Origin: 55-13 sp964501275
GTDB lineage: Bacteria > Armatimonadota > Fimbriimonadia > Fimbriimonadales > Fimbriimonadaceae
Reading direction: 5' to 3'
Assembly (NCBI GenBank): GCA_964501275.1
Contig: CAZCSP010000023.1
Coordinates: 3,179 to 67,178, forward strand
DNA length: 64,000 nucleotides
Shown here in pieces: positions 7,481 through 15,797 of this stretch. Both the position numbers and the translations under genes were made by a program. The notes beneath the pieces were generated by a model. That model saw nothing but the letters and a program-made list of their open reading frames with translations, was not told the origin of the DNA and made no database searches. The first letter of the stretch is position 1; every line of letters begins with the position of its first letter.

Positions 7481-8785
7481 CTATTGCTCTAGCTCGCCAG
7501 GGATGGCTTTCCCGGTTACCAACCGTAGATTCACATCCGACACAAAGTAGTCATACGTCGCTTCGATGTAGTTTGACTCCGCGGTCACAAGGCTGACCTG
7601 CGCCGTCAGGACATCTATCACATCGTTCGCCCCTTCGCGCTGGGCCGCAATCGCCGCGTCGTAGTTCACCTGGGCCGCTTCCAACGCTTGCTTGGACGCA
7701 TTCACTCGCTCGATGTTCTGAACGTACTGGGCATAAGCGGACTCGATCTCCGCCTCGGCCTGCCGCTCGGTCTGCACCAGTGCCGCTTCGGATGCCTGTA
7801 GGTTGAGCTTCTGCTCTCTGGCAATTTCCCGAAGTCGGCCTCCGTCGAACAGCGGATAGGTCACCAGCAGGGTCAGGTTCCGATTGTCGTTCTCGTTCGG
7901 ACTGAAGTTGCGGGAGTAGTTGAGATCGAGATCGAAGCTGAACCCAGCATCCCGATCCGCCCTCTTCGCCGCGTAGCGCTGGGAGTCGATCCTCCTTCTC
8001 GTCGCTTGAAGGTCCGCCCTGTCTCGCAGACCATCTGCGACCACCTTGTCTCTCGCCTCCGGCGGGATGAACTCAGTCGGCTCGCCGACTTTTCCAAGGG
8101 TCGGTAGATCGTCGCGGCGGTCCCAACCGATGGTCGCCTTGAGGTCGCTCAAAGTGGTAGCGGTCAGACGTCTGACCCTTAGCAGTTCCACCTTGGCGTT
8201 GAGCAGATCCGCCCGAGCCTGAAAGACATCCTTGCGAGCGACCGATCCGATCTCCGGCCTCGCGCCAAACTCCGCTTGGTCGTAGATCTTCTGGGTGCGG
8301 TCTACCTGGGACTGGGTCACCCGCAGAAGTTCCTGGGCGCGGAGGGCTTCGTAATACTGCTGATGGACCGTCGCGAGCGTTCGGCGCAGGGTCTGGATGG
8401 CGTCGAACCTCAGGGCATCCTCGCTTCGTCGAGAAGACAGCAGGCTGAACTCCCTCTGTCCGCCGTCCAGGATGTTCCAACTGGCGTTGACCCCGGTCGT
8501 GAAACCGTCGAACTTCGAGATGGCGTTTCCAAGGGAGGTATCCGTCGTTGAACGGCGGTTGTTGTACTCAACGAACGGGGTGATCGTAGGGTAGAAAGCC
8601 GCGCGAGCCTGATTCACCCGAGCCCCCGCCGCCCTCACATCATAGGCCGCCGCTTTGATGTTTCCGTTGTTCAGGCGAGCGAGGCGCAAAGCTTCATCGA
8701 GAGTAAGGGTGTCCTGCGCCGCCGCCATCCCTATGAGGGAACACGCCAGACACCACACTGTAATCCGAGCCAAAGTCGGGTGCAT
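7481..8785 (-). CDS. TolC-family outer-membrane efflux protein
   Basis: 434 aa with signal peptide (ITVWCLACSLIGMAAAQ). Two outer-membrane-efflux repeats: LTLDEALRLARLNNGNIKAA and the second half with FDGGRLREIAREQKLNLQAS and ANDVIDVLTAQVSLVTAESNYIEATYDYF. First gene of the tolC-macA-macB-yraN operon. A TANNNT box (TAAGTT, 8799-8794) sits 8 nt before the ATG with no Shine-Dalgarno, consistent with a leaderless message. Confidence 0.9.
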   Translation of the reverse strand: MHPTLARITVWCLACSLIGMAAAQDTLTLDEALRLARLNNGNIKAAAYDVRAAGARVNQARAAFYPTITPFVEYNNRRSTTDTSLGNAISKFDGFTTGVNASWNILDGGQREFSLLSSRRSEDALRFDAIQTLRRTLATVHQQYYEALRAQELLRVTQSQVDRTQKIYDQAEFGARPEIGSVARKDVFQARADLLNAKVELLRVRRLTATTLSDLKATIGWDRRDDLPTLGKVGEPTEFIPPEARDKVVADGLRDRADLQATRRRIDSQRYAAKRADRDAGFSFDLDLNYSRNFSPNENDNRNLTLLVTYPLFDGGRLREIAREQKLNLQASEAALVQTERQAEAEIESAYAQYVQNIERVNASKQALEAAQVNYDAAIAAQREGANDVIDVLTAQVSLVTAESNYIEATYDYFVSDVNLRLVTGKAIPGELEQ

Positions 8786-8891
8786 GATAGGAGAACTTAC
8801 CGTGAGAAAAGGTCAAATGTTCAGCAAATCGAGCAAATGCTGGGGCTTTTGGCGAGGAAGGTTAAGGCAGGGTAGAATGAGGGCCTTATCG

Positions 8892-8968
8892 CGGGATGTG
8901 GCTCAGCTTGGTAGAGCGCTGCGTTCGGGACGCAGAGGTCGCTGGTTCGAATCCAGTCATCCCGACCA
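8892..8968 (+). tRNA. tRNA-Pro (anticodon CGG)
   Basis: Full cloverleaf: acceptor CGGGATG pairs with CATCCCG, D-arm GCTCAGCTTGGTAGAGC, anticodon stem CTGCG/CGCAG enclosing TTCGGGA (anticodon CGG), T-loop GGTTCGAATCC, discriminator A and encoded CCA. Confidence 0.97.
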
Positions 8969-9560
8969 CATCTCCTTCTCTTGGCAGTTTTTGCACCTTG
9001 GGGCACGAGGCCCTTCAGTGTATTTGCATAAACGCGCTTGTTTCAAGTTTCAGGCTTGAACGGCGTCATCCTGAGTAGGCTGTCAACCTTCATTTGTCAT
9101 GTTATTGATATCATCGTTTTGGGGCGAGGCTTGAAAGCGCTTCTCCACGCCGAAGGCGTCATACTCGACAGCGAAGGGTCAGGCGAAGCCGCCACCCTGG
9201 TACTGGCCACCCGGTTCCCCTGAGCCCCAACGGGGCTGCACTCTAAAAGCCTGTATCGGTGCAACCCTTTCAGGGTAGGGGATATTTGGAGGGCGTTTGC
9301 CAGGGTTGACCAGAGCCAACAACCCGAAAAGACGACAAATGAAGCTTGACAAACTACTGAGTAAGCACACCTTTTTGCCCAAGGAGCTTGCTTGTCGTGA
9401 GTCGAGGAGTTACAAGGCTCCTGACTACGGACGAATGCAGCGCGTGGAGTGGACTCCAGCCTGCCGTTCTCTGAGAGAAGTTTCAGCGTTCAGGGTGCCT
9501 CAAAGACGGCATCGTAACGTGGGCGGGACTTGACTTTGAACTTAGAAGTACCAACCAAAA
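8969..9560. other. intergenic stretch with decayed repeats, no gene seen
   Basis: About 590 bp between tRNA-Pro and the acyltransferase. It holds fragments of repeat R1 (GAACGGCGTCATCCTGAG near 9058 and GGCGTCATACTCGACAGCGA near 9157) and a module beginning CCCCAACGGGGCTGCA near 9224. Small open frames here (for example 9297-9533) have no recognisable domain, no conserved start signal and repeat-derived composition. Confidence 0.6.
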
Positions 9561-10790
9561 TTACACTCGCACCGTTTCCGCTTCTTCCAACATCACCGCT
9601 GCATAGGTAGGCGTCGCGCCCAGAGTCCTCAACGGCAACCCAACCGGGGTGTATTCATCGGCTCGATCTGTCTGTCGCTTTCCGGCCTTCTTTGAGATAA
9701 ACGGCCGCTCGAAGGCCAGACTGAACAGCCAAGTGCCGAGCAGGATGATTGGCAGGGCGACGGCCATGCAGAACAGCATCTCCATCGCATCCCCCTGTGC
9801 CCAGGCTGGGCGATTAACGAAGAGCACTTGCAGGATCGGGTGGTGCATCAAATACAAGCTGTACGAGAAAGCTCCCAATTTGATCAAAGGACGCCAGCCG
9901 AACGTTCCCGGCAGTCGGAGCCAAGGTGCCACTGCTCCCAAATAGACCAGGCAGGCCACCGAAACCCCGGCAAAGAGATCGCTGGGGATGATCGACTTCA
10001 ACCCCGCGGTATAGCCCACGCCGACGAGAGCCGCCAAGAAGATGATCGAGGCGAATCGAGTCTGGATACCGAGTCGCAGGTTCGGGCGGTAGGCAAAGTG
10101 AGCCGCCGCCATCCCGACACAGAACAGCGGCACGTACCAGGGATAGAGCTTTGTGGCGACCGGAAGCAGGGTCAAGACGAGATAGGCGAACAGCGATCCA
10201 ACCCCCACCAAGCCCATCCGCCCGACTCGGAACAACAGCCACACAAAAAACGGGAAAACCAAGTAAAGCTGGGCCTCGATGGCGATGCTCCACAGGACCC
10301 CGTTGATCTTGTACATCCACTCGGGTGACAGATTGTGGACCAGGAACACATGCGCAAGCAGGTTCTCATTGGTGACGGGCACATACTGGGTGAACGGCAG
10401 GCCCTTCTGATATTGGGTTACCCAGATGCAGACCCCTACTGACAGCGCCAGACAGGCATAATAGGCGGGCAGGATGCGCCAGGCCCGGCGTTGGAAGAAC
10501 CGCTTCAGGTCGTGGATGCGGCCGTCCTTGCCGTTCAAAAGTGAGATTTGGAGGCAGAAACCGGAGAGGACGATAAACGCCGCAACCGCCAGGTGCCCAT
10601 GGGTAAACGGGGCCATCAGGTTCTGGAGCCAAGGCGGGGAAGTGCTCTTGCCCTCCAGTAGCCGGGGGTCTACCATGTTGACGAAGTGGCTCAGAACCAC
10701 ATAAAGCGCCGCCACACCGCGCATCCCCTCGACCAGTTCCAGTCGTTCGGTGGGGAAAAGGGCCACCCGTTTGGGGGCGCGGCGACGCAT
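9561..10790 (-). CDS. acyltransferase family 3 (OafA/YrhL-like) membrane protein
   Basis: About 409 aa from the chosen ATG. RLELVEGMRGVAALYVVLSHF is the family's opening motif with the conserved His; about ten hydrophobic helices follow, and WSIAIEAQLYLVFPFFVWLL is the second signature. These enzymes O-acetylate or O-acylate cell-surface polysaccharides. The ATG at 10790 has a close GGAAGG; an upstream in-frame ATG at 10889 would add a basic 33-residue extension unlike the family. Monocistronic. Confidence 0.85.
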   Translation of the reverse strand: MRRRAPKRVALFPTERLELVEGMRGVAALYVVLSHFVNMVDPRLLEGKSTSPPWLQNLMAPFTHGHLAVAAFIVLSGFCLQISLLNGKDGRIHDLKRFFQRRAWRILPAYYACLALSVGVCIWVTQYQKGLPFTQYVPVTNENLLAHVFLVHNLSPEWMYKINGVLWSIAIEAQLYLVFPFFVWLLFRVGRMGLVGVGSLFAYLVLTLLPVATKLYPWYVPLFCVGMAAAHFAYRPNLRLGIQTRFASIIFLAALVGVGYTAGLKSIIPSDLFAGVSVACLVYLGAVAPWLRLPGTFGWRPLIKLGAFSYSLYLMHHPILQVLFVNRPAWAQGDAMEMLFCMAVALPIILLGTWLFSLAFERPFISKKAGKRQTDRADEYTPVGLPLRTLGATPTYAAVMLEEAETVRV

Positions 10791-10933
10791 CCTTCCATGA
10801 TGACACTCTCGCGCCTTCCGCCGAACCCTGCTAGGATTGCGGACCCGAATGCGATACCTCGCGCCGATCCCTGCGTCGATAATGGACATAAATCCGTTGC
10901 CGCTTAGGGGAAGGACGTTTCCGAAGGTGGCGT

Positions 10934-11024
10934 GGTTTCGGCATTACGGCTTTATCAGACCTATCTGTCCTATCTGACTTATCAGTCCGATTCGTCAGAT
11001 AAGTCCGATCAGTCAGATAAAAAC
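10934..11024. repeat. 8-nt-period then 9-nt-period degenerate repeat array
   Basis: 10934-10952 has octamers (GTTTCGGC, ATTACGGC). From 10953 eight 9-mers follow without gaps: TATCAGACC, TATCTGTCC, TATCTGACT, TATCAGTCC, GATTCGTCA, GATAAGTCC, GATCAGTCA, GATAAAAAC. The array ends just downstream of the GMC gene's stop. Related 9-mer arrays lie at 28181-28216, 28268-28312 and 36436-36516. Confidence 0.75.
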
Positions 11025-11028
11025 CAGA

Positions 11029-12645
11029 TCATCCGCCCACCGCCCACCCCGCCGTCCGCCACGCGTTCGCCATGATGGTCAACACCGGGTTAAAGCCGCC
11101 GTTGGTGGGATGGACCGAGCTGTCGGCCACAAACAAATTCTCATGCCCCCAGACCCGACAAGTCGGATCGACCACTGATCTCGATGGGTCATCCCCCATC
11201 CGGCAGGTGCCAGCCTGATGCTGCCCAGCCGAGAGGTAGAGCGATGGCGGGTTGCTCGCGACATCCAGCGCCCCTGCGGCCAAGAGCCACTGCCGTGCCC
11301 TGGCCTGCATGTACTCGGTGACTCGCAACGTCTCCGGGTGGGCAACGCCACTGAGTCTGGCCACCGGCAACCCATGCCGATCAAGAACATCGGGATCGAC
11401 CTCCACCCGAGCATCCGGCGACGGAATCTCCTGCACTGGCCCCATCGCGATGATCGAACGCTGGTAGCCGTCGCGCATCCAATCCCTGTGGGCCTGGCCC
11501 CAGGCGGGAATGTGGCGAGGTCGCCAGGATTTGGCGAAGACGATGGGTAGCATCACGAAGTCGTCCGCCAGCATTCCGCCGCCCACAATCCCGTCGTTTC
11601 CGTGGCTGAACTCCAGCGTCGCCGTCGTCGCCCCCGGCCCGATCCCATCCCAGATTGGCTCGGGATAGGTTCCGTAGGCGTGGGCGTAGTAGTGGCCCTG
11701 CAGGTGGCGGCCCACTTGGTCATGTTTATTCCCGATCCCACGAGGCTCCTCCGGCGTGGCGGAGTTGAGGAGGAGCCGGGCCGTCTCAATCGCCCCGCAG
11801 GCCAGAAAGACCGTCTCCGCCGTCTCCAAGCTCACCTGCCCATCCCGCTCGATCTCTACTCCCGCCACTCGTCCGCCGCGCACAACCAGCCGATGCACCA
11901 TCGACTCCGCCCAGACCTCGCAGTTGCCAGTGGCGATGGCTTTGGGGATGACCGTATTCTGGGTCCCGTTCTTGGCATCCGTCGGGCAGGCGAACCCAAC
12001 ACAATGCTGGCAGTTGGCGCAAGCCGCCCGTCCATCTCGCTCGATGCTATTGATAAGCAACGGCACATCCTGCGTCGCCCAGCCCATCTGGGATGCCGCC
12101 TCCCGCAGAATCGCGCCCTTGCGGGTTATCCGGTGGCCAGGCATCGGATAGTCGCGACGCTCCGGCATCTGCGGCGCAGGCTTGCCTCCCGCGACCCCCA
12201 ACTCCCACTCGGCAAGCTCATAGTAGGGCGCAAGGTCGTCGTAGGAGATCGGCCAATCGACCAGCGAACTGCCCTTGGGAACCCCGTAGGTCGAGGCCAT
12301 TCGGAAATCTAACGGATGGAATCGCCACGCCTGCCCGCCATAGACCAGAGTCCCGCTGCCGACGCATGAGGCGTTGTTGCTGTATCCGCCCTCGATCGGG
12401 TTCACAATCCGCCGACGCCCCGACGAGTCCACCGCCACCCTGGGATTGCCCTCCCCGTCGGGCCCGGTGTTGTGCCCATAGCGGCTCAGGCGGTGGTTGC
12501 GCAGGTGGTCTCGTCGCTCGTCGGCATAGGAGAGCCACCGCCCCCGCTCGACCAGCAGCACCTTCTTGCCCGCCTTTGCCAGAACATAGGCCGCCACCCC
12601 GCCGCCCGCCCCGGCCCCGATCACAATCGCATCCCACTTGCTCAA
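11029..12645 (-). CDS. GMC-family FAD oxidoreductase, gluconate/sugar dehydrogenase large-subunit type
   Basis: 538 aa. FAD-binding AIVIGAGAGGGVAAYVLAKAG at the N-terminus, middle substrate domain, and C-terminal GMC_oxred_C with HQAGTCRMG and NPVLTIMANAWRTA. A cluster C209-x2-C212-x2-C215-x4-C220 followed by PTDAKNG resembles the Fe-S-type motif of membrane sugar dehydrogenase catalytic subunits. No signal peptide; partners often carry the Tat signal. TTG start overlapping the small subunit's stop (TTGA). The sugar or polyol substrate is unknown. Confidence 0.85.
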   Translation of the reverse strand: MSKWDAIVIGAGAGGGVAAYVLAKAGKKVLLVERGRWLSYADERRDHLRNHRLSRYGHNTGPDGEGNPRVAVDSSGRRRIVNPIEGGYSNNASCVGSGTLVYGGQAWRFHPLDFRMASTYGVPKGSSLVDWPISYDDLAPYYELAEWELGVAGGKPAPQMPERRDYPMPGHRITRKGAILREAASQMGWATQDVPLLINSIERDGRAACANCQHCVGFACPTDAKNGTQNTVIPKAIATGNCEVWAESMVHRLVVRGGRVAGVEIERDGQVSLETAETVFLACGAIETARLLLNSATPEEPRGIGNKHDQVGRHLQGHYYAHAYGTYPEPIWDGIGPGATTATLEFSHGNDGIVGGGMLADDFVMLPIVFAKSWRPRHIPAWGQAHRDWMRDGYQRSIIAMGPVQEIPSPDARVEVDPDVLDRHGLPVARLSGVAHPETLRVTEYMQARARQWLLAAGALDVASNPPSLYLSAGQHQAGTCRMGDDPSRSVVDPTCRVWGHENLFVADSSVHPTNGGFNPVLTIMANAWRTAGWAVGG

Positions 12646-12971
12646 GCCGTCACCTGAAAGCCCGCGATCCGCAACCCCTCGGGATGGGTGTAGACCGCCT
12701 CGATGGCGTGGGTCGCGGCCAAGGCGACGAACTCCGGGTCCCAGGTTTTGAGGAGGTCGTCTTGACGAGTCGCGTCGAGAGGGGCGAAGCCCCGATCCGC
12801 CAACTTTTGCAGACCTTGCGTGTAGATTGGAAGTAGAACTGGGTCTTGGGCCACCCGTTCCTGGATAAACGCCACGGCTCCCAACTCCACCGCGCCGGGG
12901 TCTTGGTCTCTGGGAACCAGACGGTCAAGCAGGGCCTCCAGGGTAGGCAGCAACGAATCAGGAATCGGCAC
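12642..12971 (-). CDS. gluconate 2-dehydrogenase subunit 3-like small subunit
   Basis: 109 aa. LLPTLEALLDRLVPRDQDPGAVELGAVAFI and the all-helical remainder match the gluconate 2-dehydrogenase subunit 3 family, which escorts and anchors the GMC catalytic subunit. Family members usually begin with a Tat signal; none is visible from the GTG at 12971, so the complex may be cytoplasmic or use another signal. Overlaps the GMC gene by 4 nt, forming a two-gene unit. Confidence 0.75.
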   Translation of the reverse strand: MPIPDSLLPTLEALLDRLVPRDQDPGAVELGAVAFIQERVAQDPVLLPIYTQGLQKLADRGFAPLDATRQDDLLKTWDPEFVALAATHAIEAVYTHPEGLRIAGFQVTA

Positions 12972-13025
12972 GGCTTATTGGTTCGGTGCCGAGACGCCGG
13001 TTTCCTGCGAGATAGTGCAACAGAA

Positions 13026-13446
13026 ACCGGCAATCGAGCACTCTACAATCGCCCCCTAAAAAATCAATGGTTGACAAAATCCACTTCTCAGCCCTATATA
13101 AGTAAGGAGCAAGAAAATCGGAAACCTGTAGGCGGCGGATGCATTTTGCCGCCGTCTCGCCGTTGTCCCTCGTTGTGACGTCGTGCCGTTGTGGTAGAAG
13201 CCTACGGCCCCCTTCGTGCCTTGGTGACTTGGTGGTTTGAAACAGTTCGGCAACGCAGACTTGGAAGCAAGCATCCAACACCCAAAACCGCAATGCCGAA
13301 ACGCCGAACACCCGCTCCATGTATGACTTGCAGCAAAAAAAGCGCGAAAATCCCGGTTCATTTGAACTTGAGCCAGCTACGGATTTTTGAACCTGAGTTC
13401 GGTCGCGTTTTTTGAAAATTTGAACCTGAGAATCCGTAGCTGATCC
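13026..13446 (+). repeat. two-copy non-coding element, copy 1 (promoter - variable middle - palindromic end)
   Basis: Block A (13026-13100) and block B (about 13286-13446) match, in inverse orientation, 44560-44483 and 44258-44089; the middle 13101-13285 does not match the middle of copy 2. Block A contains TTGACA-18-TATATA. Block B contains an 8-nt-period CCG array, an A-rich run, a GTTCA..TGAAC hairpin and inverted repeats AGCTACGGAT/ATCCGTAGCT about 50 nt apart enclosing TTTGAACCTGAG repeats. It fills the 513-bp gap 12972-13484; no protein-coding frame is credible. Could encode an RNA or be a miniature mobile element. Confidence 0.7.
13071..13100 (+). promoter_or_regulatory. strong sigma-70-type promoter in element copy 1
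   Basis: TTGACA (13071-13076), 18-nt spacer, TATATA (13095-13100). Both hexamers and spacer length are conserved in copy 2 at 44512-44483 while flanks vary. It points into the element, away from the dehydrogenase genes. Confidence 0.6.
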
Positions 13447-13484
13447 GTCGCGTTTCAAGCTCTCTTTCAACCACCTGCGACGAC

Positions 13485-14294
13485 TTAGTAGATGCTCTTG
13501 TTCACCGAGAACCACGGGCGTTTGAGCGCTCCGTAGCCAATCCTCTTGGCGTGGCCGTCCACCCAGAAGGTGTTCGTTCCGCTGGTGTGCAGAAGATTGA
13601 AGTGGTCCTTCAACTCCTGGGTGTTCGGCGGACCGTTCAGCCAGTCCTGTGGTTGGAGGAAGTTGCAGAGGGGCACATGGGCATCATGCTCCCAGGCGGC
13701 CAGGGTGGCGGCGGTTTCCTCCACCTCGGACTCCGACGCTCCGGTGTAGTCGAAAACCCCATTCACCAGGGCCTGAGACTTGGAGCCCGGCCCGTACTCC
13801 CGACCTTGGGCGTTGGGATTGGTGGTGTAGTAGGCCGAGCCGTGGTGGGGAGAAAACCCGTTGGCGGCAAGCGCGGTCTGAGTGCTTCCCGGTTTGTTGG
13901 GACACTTCTTGACGTCGTGGTTTTTCAGATAGGGATCGATCATCCCGGGTCGGATCGGGTTCTCCGCCGGTCGATCTACCCGCCCTGGGTATCCCGCGTT
14001 CAAGGGACCGTTGTTGTTGTCGTAGCCCACCCAAGAGATCTGGTCCGAAAAACCTGGCATCGGCTCATAGCGGGCCAGCGGGTACCAGATGCCGTCGTAG
14101 TCCGAGACGTAGATGATGGACGCGGCGGCGAACTGTTTCATGTTGCTGATGCAGACCGCCCCCTTCGCCGCATTCTTGGCCTGAGCAAAGGCCGGAAACA
14201 GAATCGCGGCGAGGATCGCAATTATCGCGATGACCACCAAGAGTTCGATCAGCGTGAACGCCCCTACGCTCGCGCAGATGACGCGTTTTTTCAT
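13485..14294 (-). CDS. type II secretion/type IV pilin-like pseudopilin (prepilin N-methylation signal)
   Basis: 269 aa. Class III prepilin leader MKKRVICASVGA, cleaved before FTLIELLVVIAIIAILAAI, then PAFAQAKNAAKGAVCISNMKQ and a C-terminal TFWVDGHAKR segment, the H-x-DG-type ending common in planctomycete and armatimonad pseudopilin-like proteins. Such proteins occur in many paralogues with unknown surface roles. AGAGGTGGG precedes the ATG, a plausible ribosome site. The 3' end lies 38 bp from block B of the repeat element. Confidence 0.9.
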   Translation of the reverse strand: MKKRVICASVGAFTLIELLVVIAIIAILAAILFPAFAQAKNAAKGAVCISNMKQFAAASIIYVSDYDGIWYPLARYEPMPGFSDQISWVGYDNNNGPLNAGYPGRVDRPAENPIRPGMIDPYLKNHDVKKCPNKPGSTQTALAANGFSPHHGSAYYTTNPNAQGREYGPGSKSQALVNGVFDYTGASESEVEETAATLAAWEHDAHVPLCNFLQPQDWLNGPPNTQELKDHFNLLHTSGTNTFWVDGHAKRIGYGALKRPWFSVNKSIY

Positions 14295-14350
14295 AACCCA
14301 CCTCTAACAAACGTGGTTACGCAACATCCAAGCTGGATTGTTACCGAGGG

Positions 14351-14400
14351 GCGGTTTTACGGCATTGGGGCCTTTTGGCATTGCGGCGTGAGGTTTGCGG
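14351..14400. repeat. 8-nt-period CGG repeat
   Basis: Reads GCGGTTTT, ACGGCATT, GGGGCCTT, TTGGCATT, GCGGCGTG, then GAGGTTTGCGG, stopping at the purM stop codon. Same family as 13281-13316, 15601-15645, 31979-32094 and 44219-44250. Confidence 0.6.
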
Positions 14401-15441
14401 TTAGACGATCTGGACATCTTGCGAGCCGTTCTGAATCTCGCCGATAATCAGGGCCTGCTCTCCCGCTTCGTTCAGGAACTGAACGATTCCTGGGGCTTTG
14501 AACCGGTCGCAGAAAAGGACCATTCCGATGCCCATATTGAAGGCCCGGAACATCTCGTGGTCGGGAACATTGCCCAGAGCCTGGATCAGGGTGAAGATGG
14601 GGGGAACGTTCCAGGCTCGCCGCTCAATCACGGCGCGCACGTCGGAGGGCATGACGCGGGGCAGGTTGTCGTTCAGTCCGCCGCCGGTCACGTGAGCTAC
14701 CGCATAGACGCCGTCGGACTGCTGGATCACCGGATAGACCGAGTTGAAGTAGCACCGGTGGGGTTTTAGCAGAACGTCTCCAATAGATTCGCCCGTTCCC
14801 GGAACCTCGTCACGAACGGACAGGCCGCCAAACTCGAACAACGCTCGCCGCGCCAGGGAGTAGCCATTGGTGTGTAGGCCGTCGCTCATCAAACCGATCA
14901 CCACGTCGCCGGGGCTCATCTTGCCTCGGGGAAGACGCTTTTCGTAATCCACGATCCCAACGATCGAGCCGACCAGGTCGACCTCGCCATCATGATAGAC
15001 CCCCGGCATCTCCGCCGTTTCGCCTCCCACCAGCGAGGCTCCTACGTTGGCGCAAGCCTCGATCAGCCCCTGGAGAATCTCTTCGAAGACCAACCCCTCC
15101 AAGCGAGAACAGCCGTAGTAATCGAGGAAGAACAGCGGCTTCGCGCCTTGACAGAGGATGTCGTTGACGCAGTGGTTCACGATATCGTGCCCCAATCCGC
15201 CATGCTTGCCCGCCATCGCCGCGACCTTGGTCTTAGTGCCGACGCCGTCGATTGAACTAACCAGGATCGGGTTCGCGATGTCCTCAAAAGTCGCTCGGAA
15301 AAGGGACCCAAAGCCTCCCACCCCCGAGATCACATTCCCCGTGTATGTCGACTGAATCCCCCCCACCATCGTCCGGAGCGTCCGCTGGGCTTCATCGATA
15401 TTCACTCCGGAGTCTTTGTAGGTCAAGGGATCGACTGGCAT
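14401..15441 (-). CDS. purM: phosphoribosylformylglycinamidine cyclo-ligase (AIR synthetase)
   Basis: 346 aa, normal length. YKDSGVNIDEAQ at the N-terminus, SSIDGVGTKTKVA, HDIVNHCVNDILCQGAKPLFFLDYYG and HVTGGGLNDNLPR are PurM hallmarks (ATP-binding dimer fold). Catalyses the fifth step of purine synthesis, FGAM plus ATP to AIR. ATG at 15441; a weak TACCCT lies 7 nt upstream. No other pur gene nearby. Confidence 0.96.
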   Translation of the reverse strand: MPVDPLTYKDSGVNIDEAQRTLRTMVGGIQSTYTGNVISGVGGFGSLFRATFEDIANPILVSSIDGVGTKTKVAAMAGKHGGLGHDIVNHCVNDILCQGAKPLFFLDYYGCSRLEGLVFEEILQGLIEACANVGASLVGGETAEMPGVYHDGEVDLVGSIVGIVDYEKRLPRGKMSPGDVVIGLMSDGLHTNGYSLARRALFEFGGLSVRDEVPGTGESIGDVLLKPHRCYFNSVYPVIQQSDGVYAVAHVTGGGLNDNLPRVMPSDVRAVIERRAWNVPPIFTLIQALGNVPDHEMFRAFNMGIGMVLFCDRFKAPGIVQFLNEAGEQALIIGEIQNGSQDVQIV

Positions 15442-15600
15442 GGGGTGAAGGGTACCCGCAGACGGGATTGGGGGTGATGGCGTGATGGAGGTGAATCGGG
15501 AGATCGTGAGGCCGTGAATTGGTGAAGAAGGTGAATAGATGAATCATGTATTAGGTCGTAGATTTTTTCTGCAAGACAACCTCACCTCCATCACGCCCGC

Positions 15601-15645
15601 AGCCCCCCAAAGCCCTAAAACCGCTATGCCGCAACTCCGTCCCGT
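15601..15645. repeat. 8-nt-period CCG repeat before tRNA-Lys
   Basis: CCCCCAAA, GCCCTAAA, ACCGCTAT, GCCGCAAC, TCCGTCCC, in the 227-bp gap between purM and tRNA-Lys. The rest of the gap has GTGATGGAGGTGA-type repeats (15483 and, inverted, near 15580), also seen near 63885. Confidence 0.5.
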
Positions 15646-15668
15646 CAGGTACCATATGCGACTCCAGT

Positions 15669-15745
15669 GGGCTGGTAGCTCAGTCGGTTAGAGCAACGGC
15701 CTTTTAAGCCGTGGGTCCTGGGTTCGAGTCCCAGCCGGCCCACCA
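15669..15745 (+). tRNA. tRNA-Lys (anticodon TTT)
   Basis: Acceptor GGGCTGG pairs with CCGGCCC (one T-G), D-arm GCTCAGTCGGTTAGAGC, anticodon loop CTTTTAA in an ACGGC/GCCGT stem, T-loop GGTTCGAGTCC, discriminator A and encoded CCA. Confidence 0.97.
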
Positions 15746-15797
15746 CTGGCACATTTTTCTCGCAACCAACGGCGCAAAATAGCGTAAAACGTTGGCA

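Noticed and set aside
4509..8785. RND efflux system
   Set aside because: The inner-membrane protein is a 403-aa FtsX-type permease, not an RND pump of about 1000 aa.
9297..9533. Small plus-strand open frame after tRNA-Pro
   Set aside because: Low-information composition, no family, no start signal and repeat-derived surroundings.
10953..11024. CRISPR array
   Set aside because: Units are 9 nt with no spacers and no cas genes are present.
13026..13446. Integron attC site or retron for the two-copy element
   Set aside because: No integrase or reverse transcriptase gene in the window and no attC R'/L' core seen; two copies are far apart in inverse orientation.
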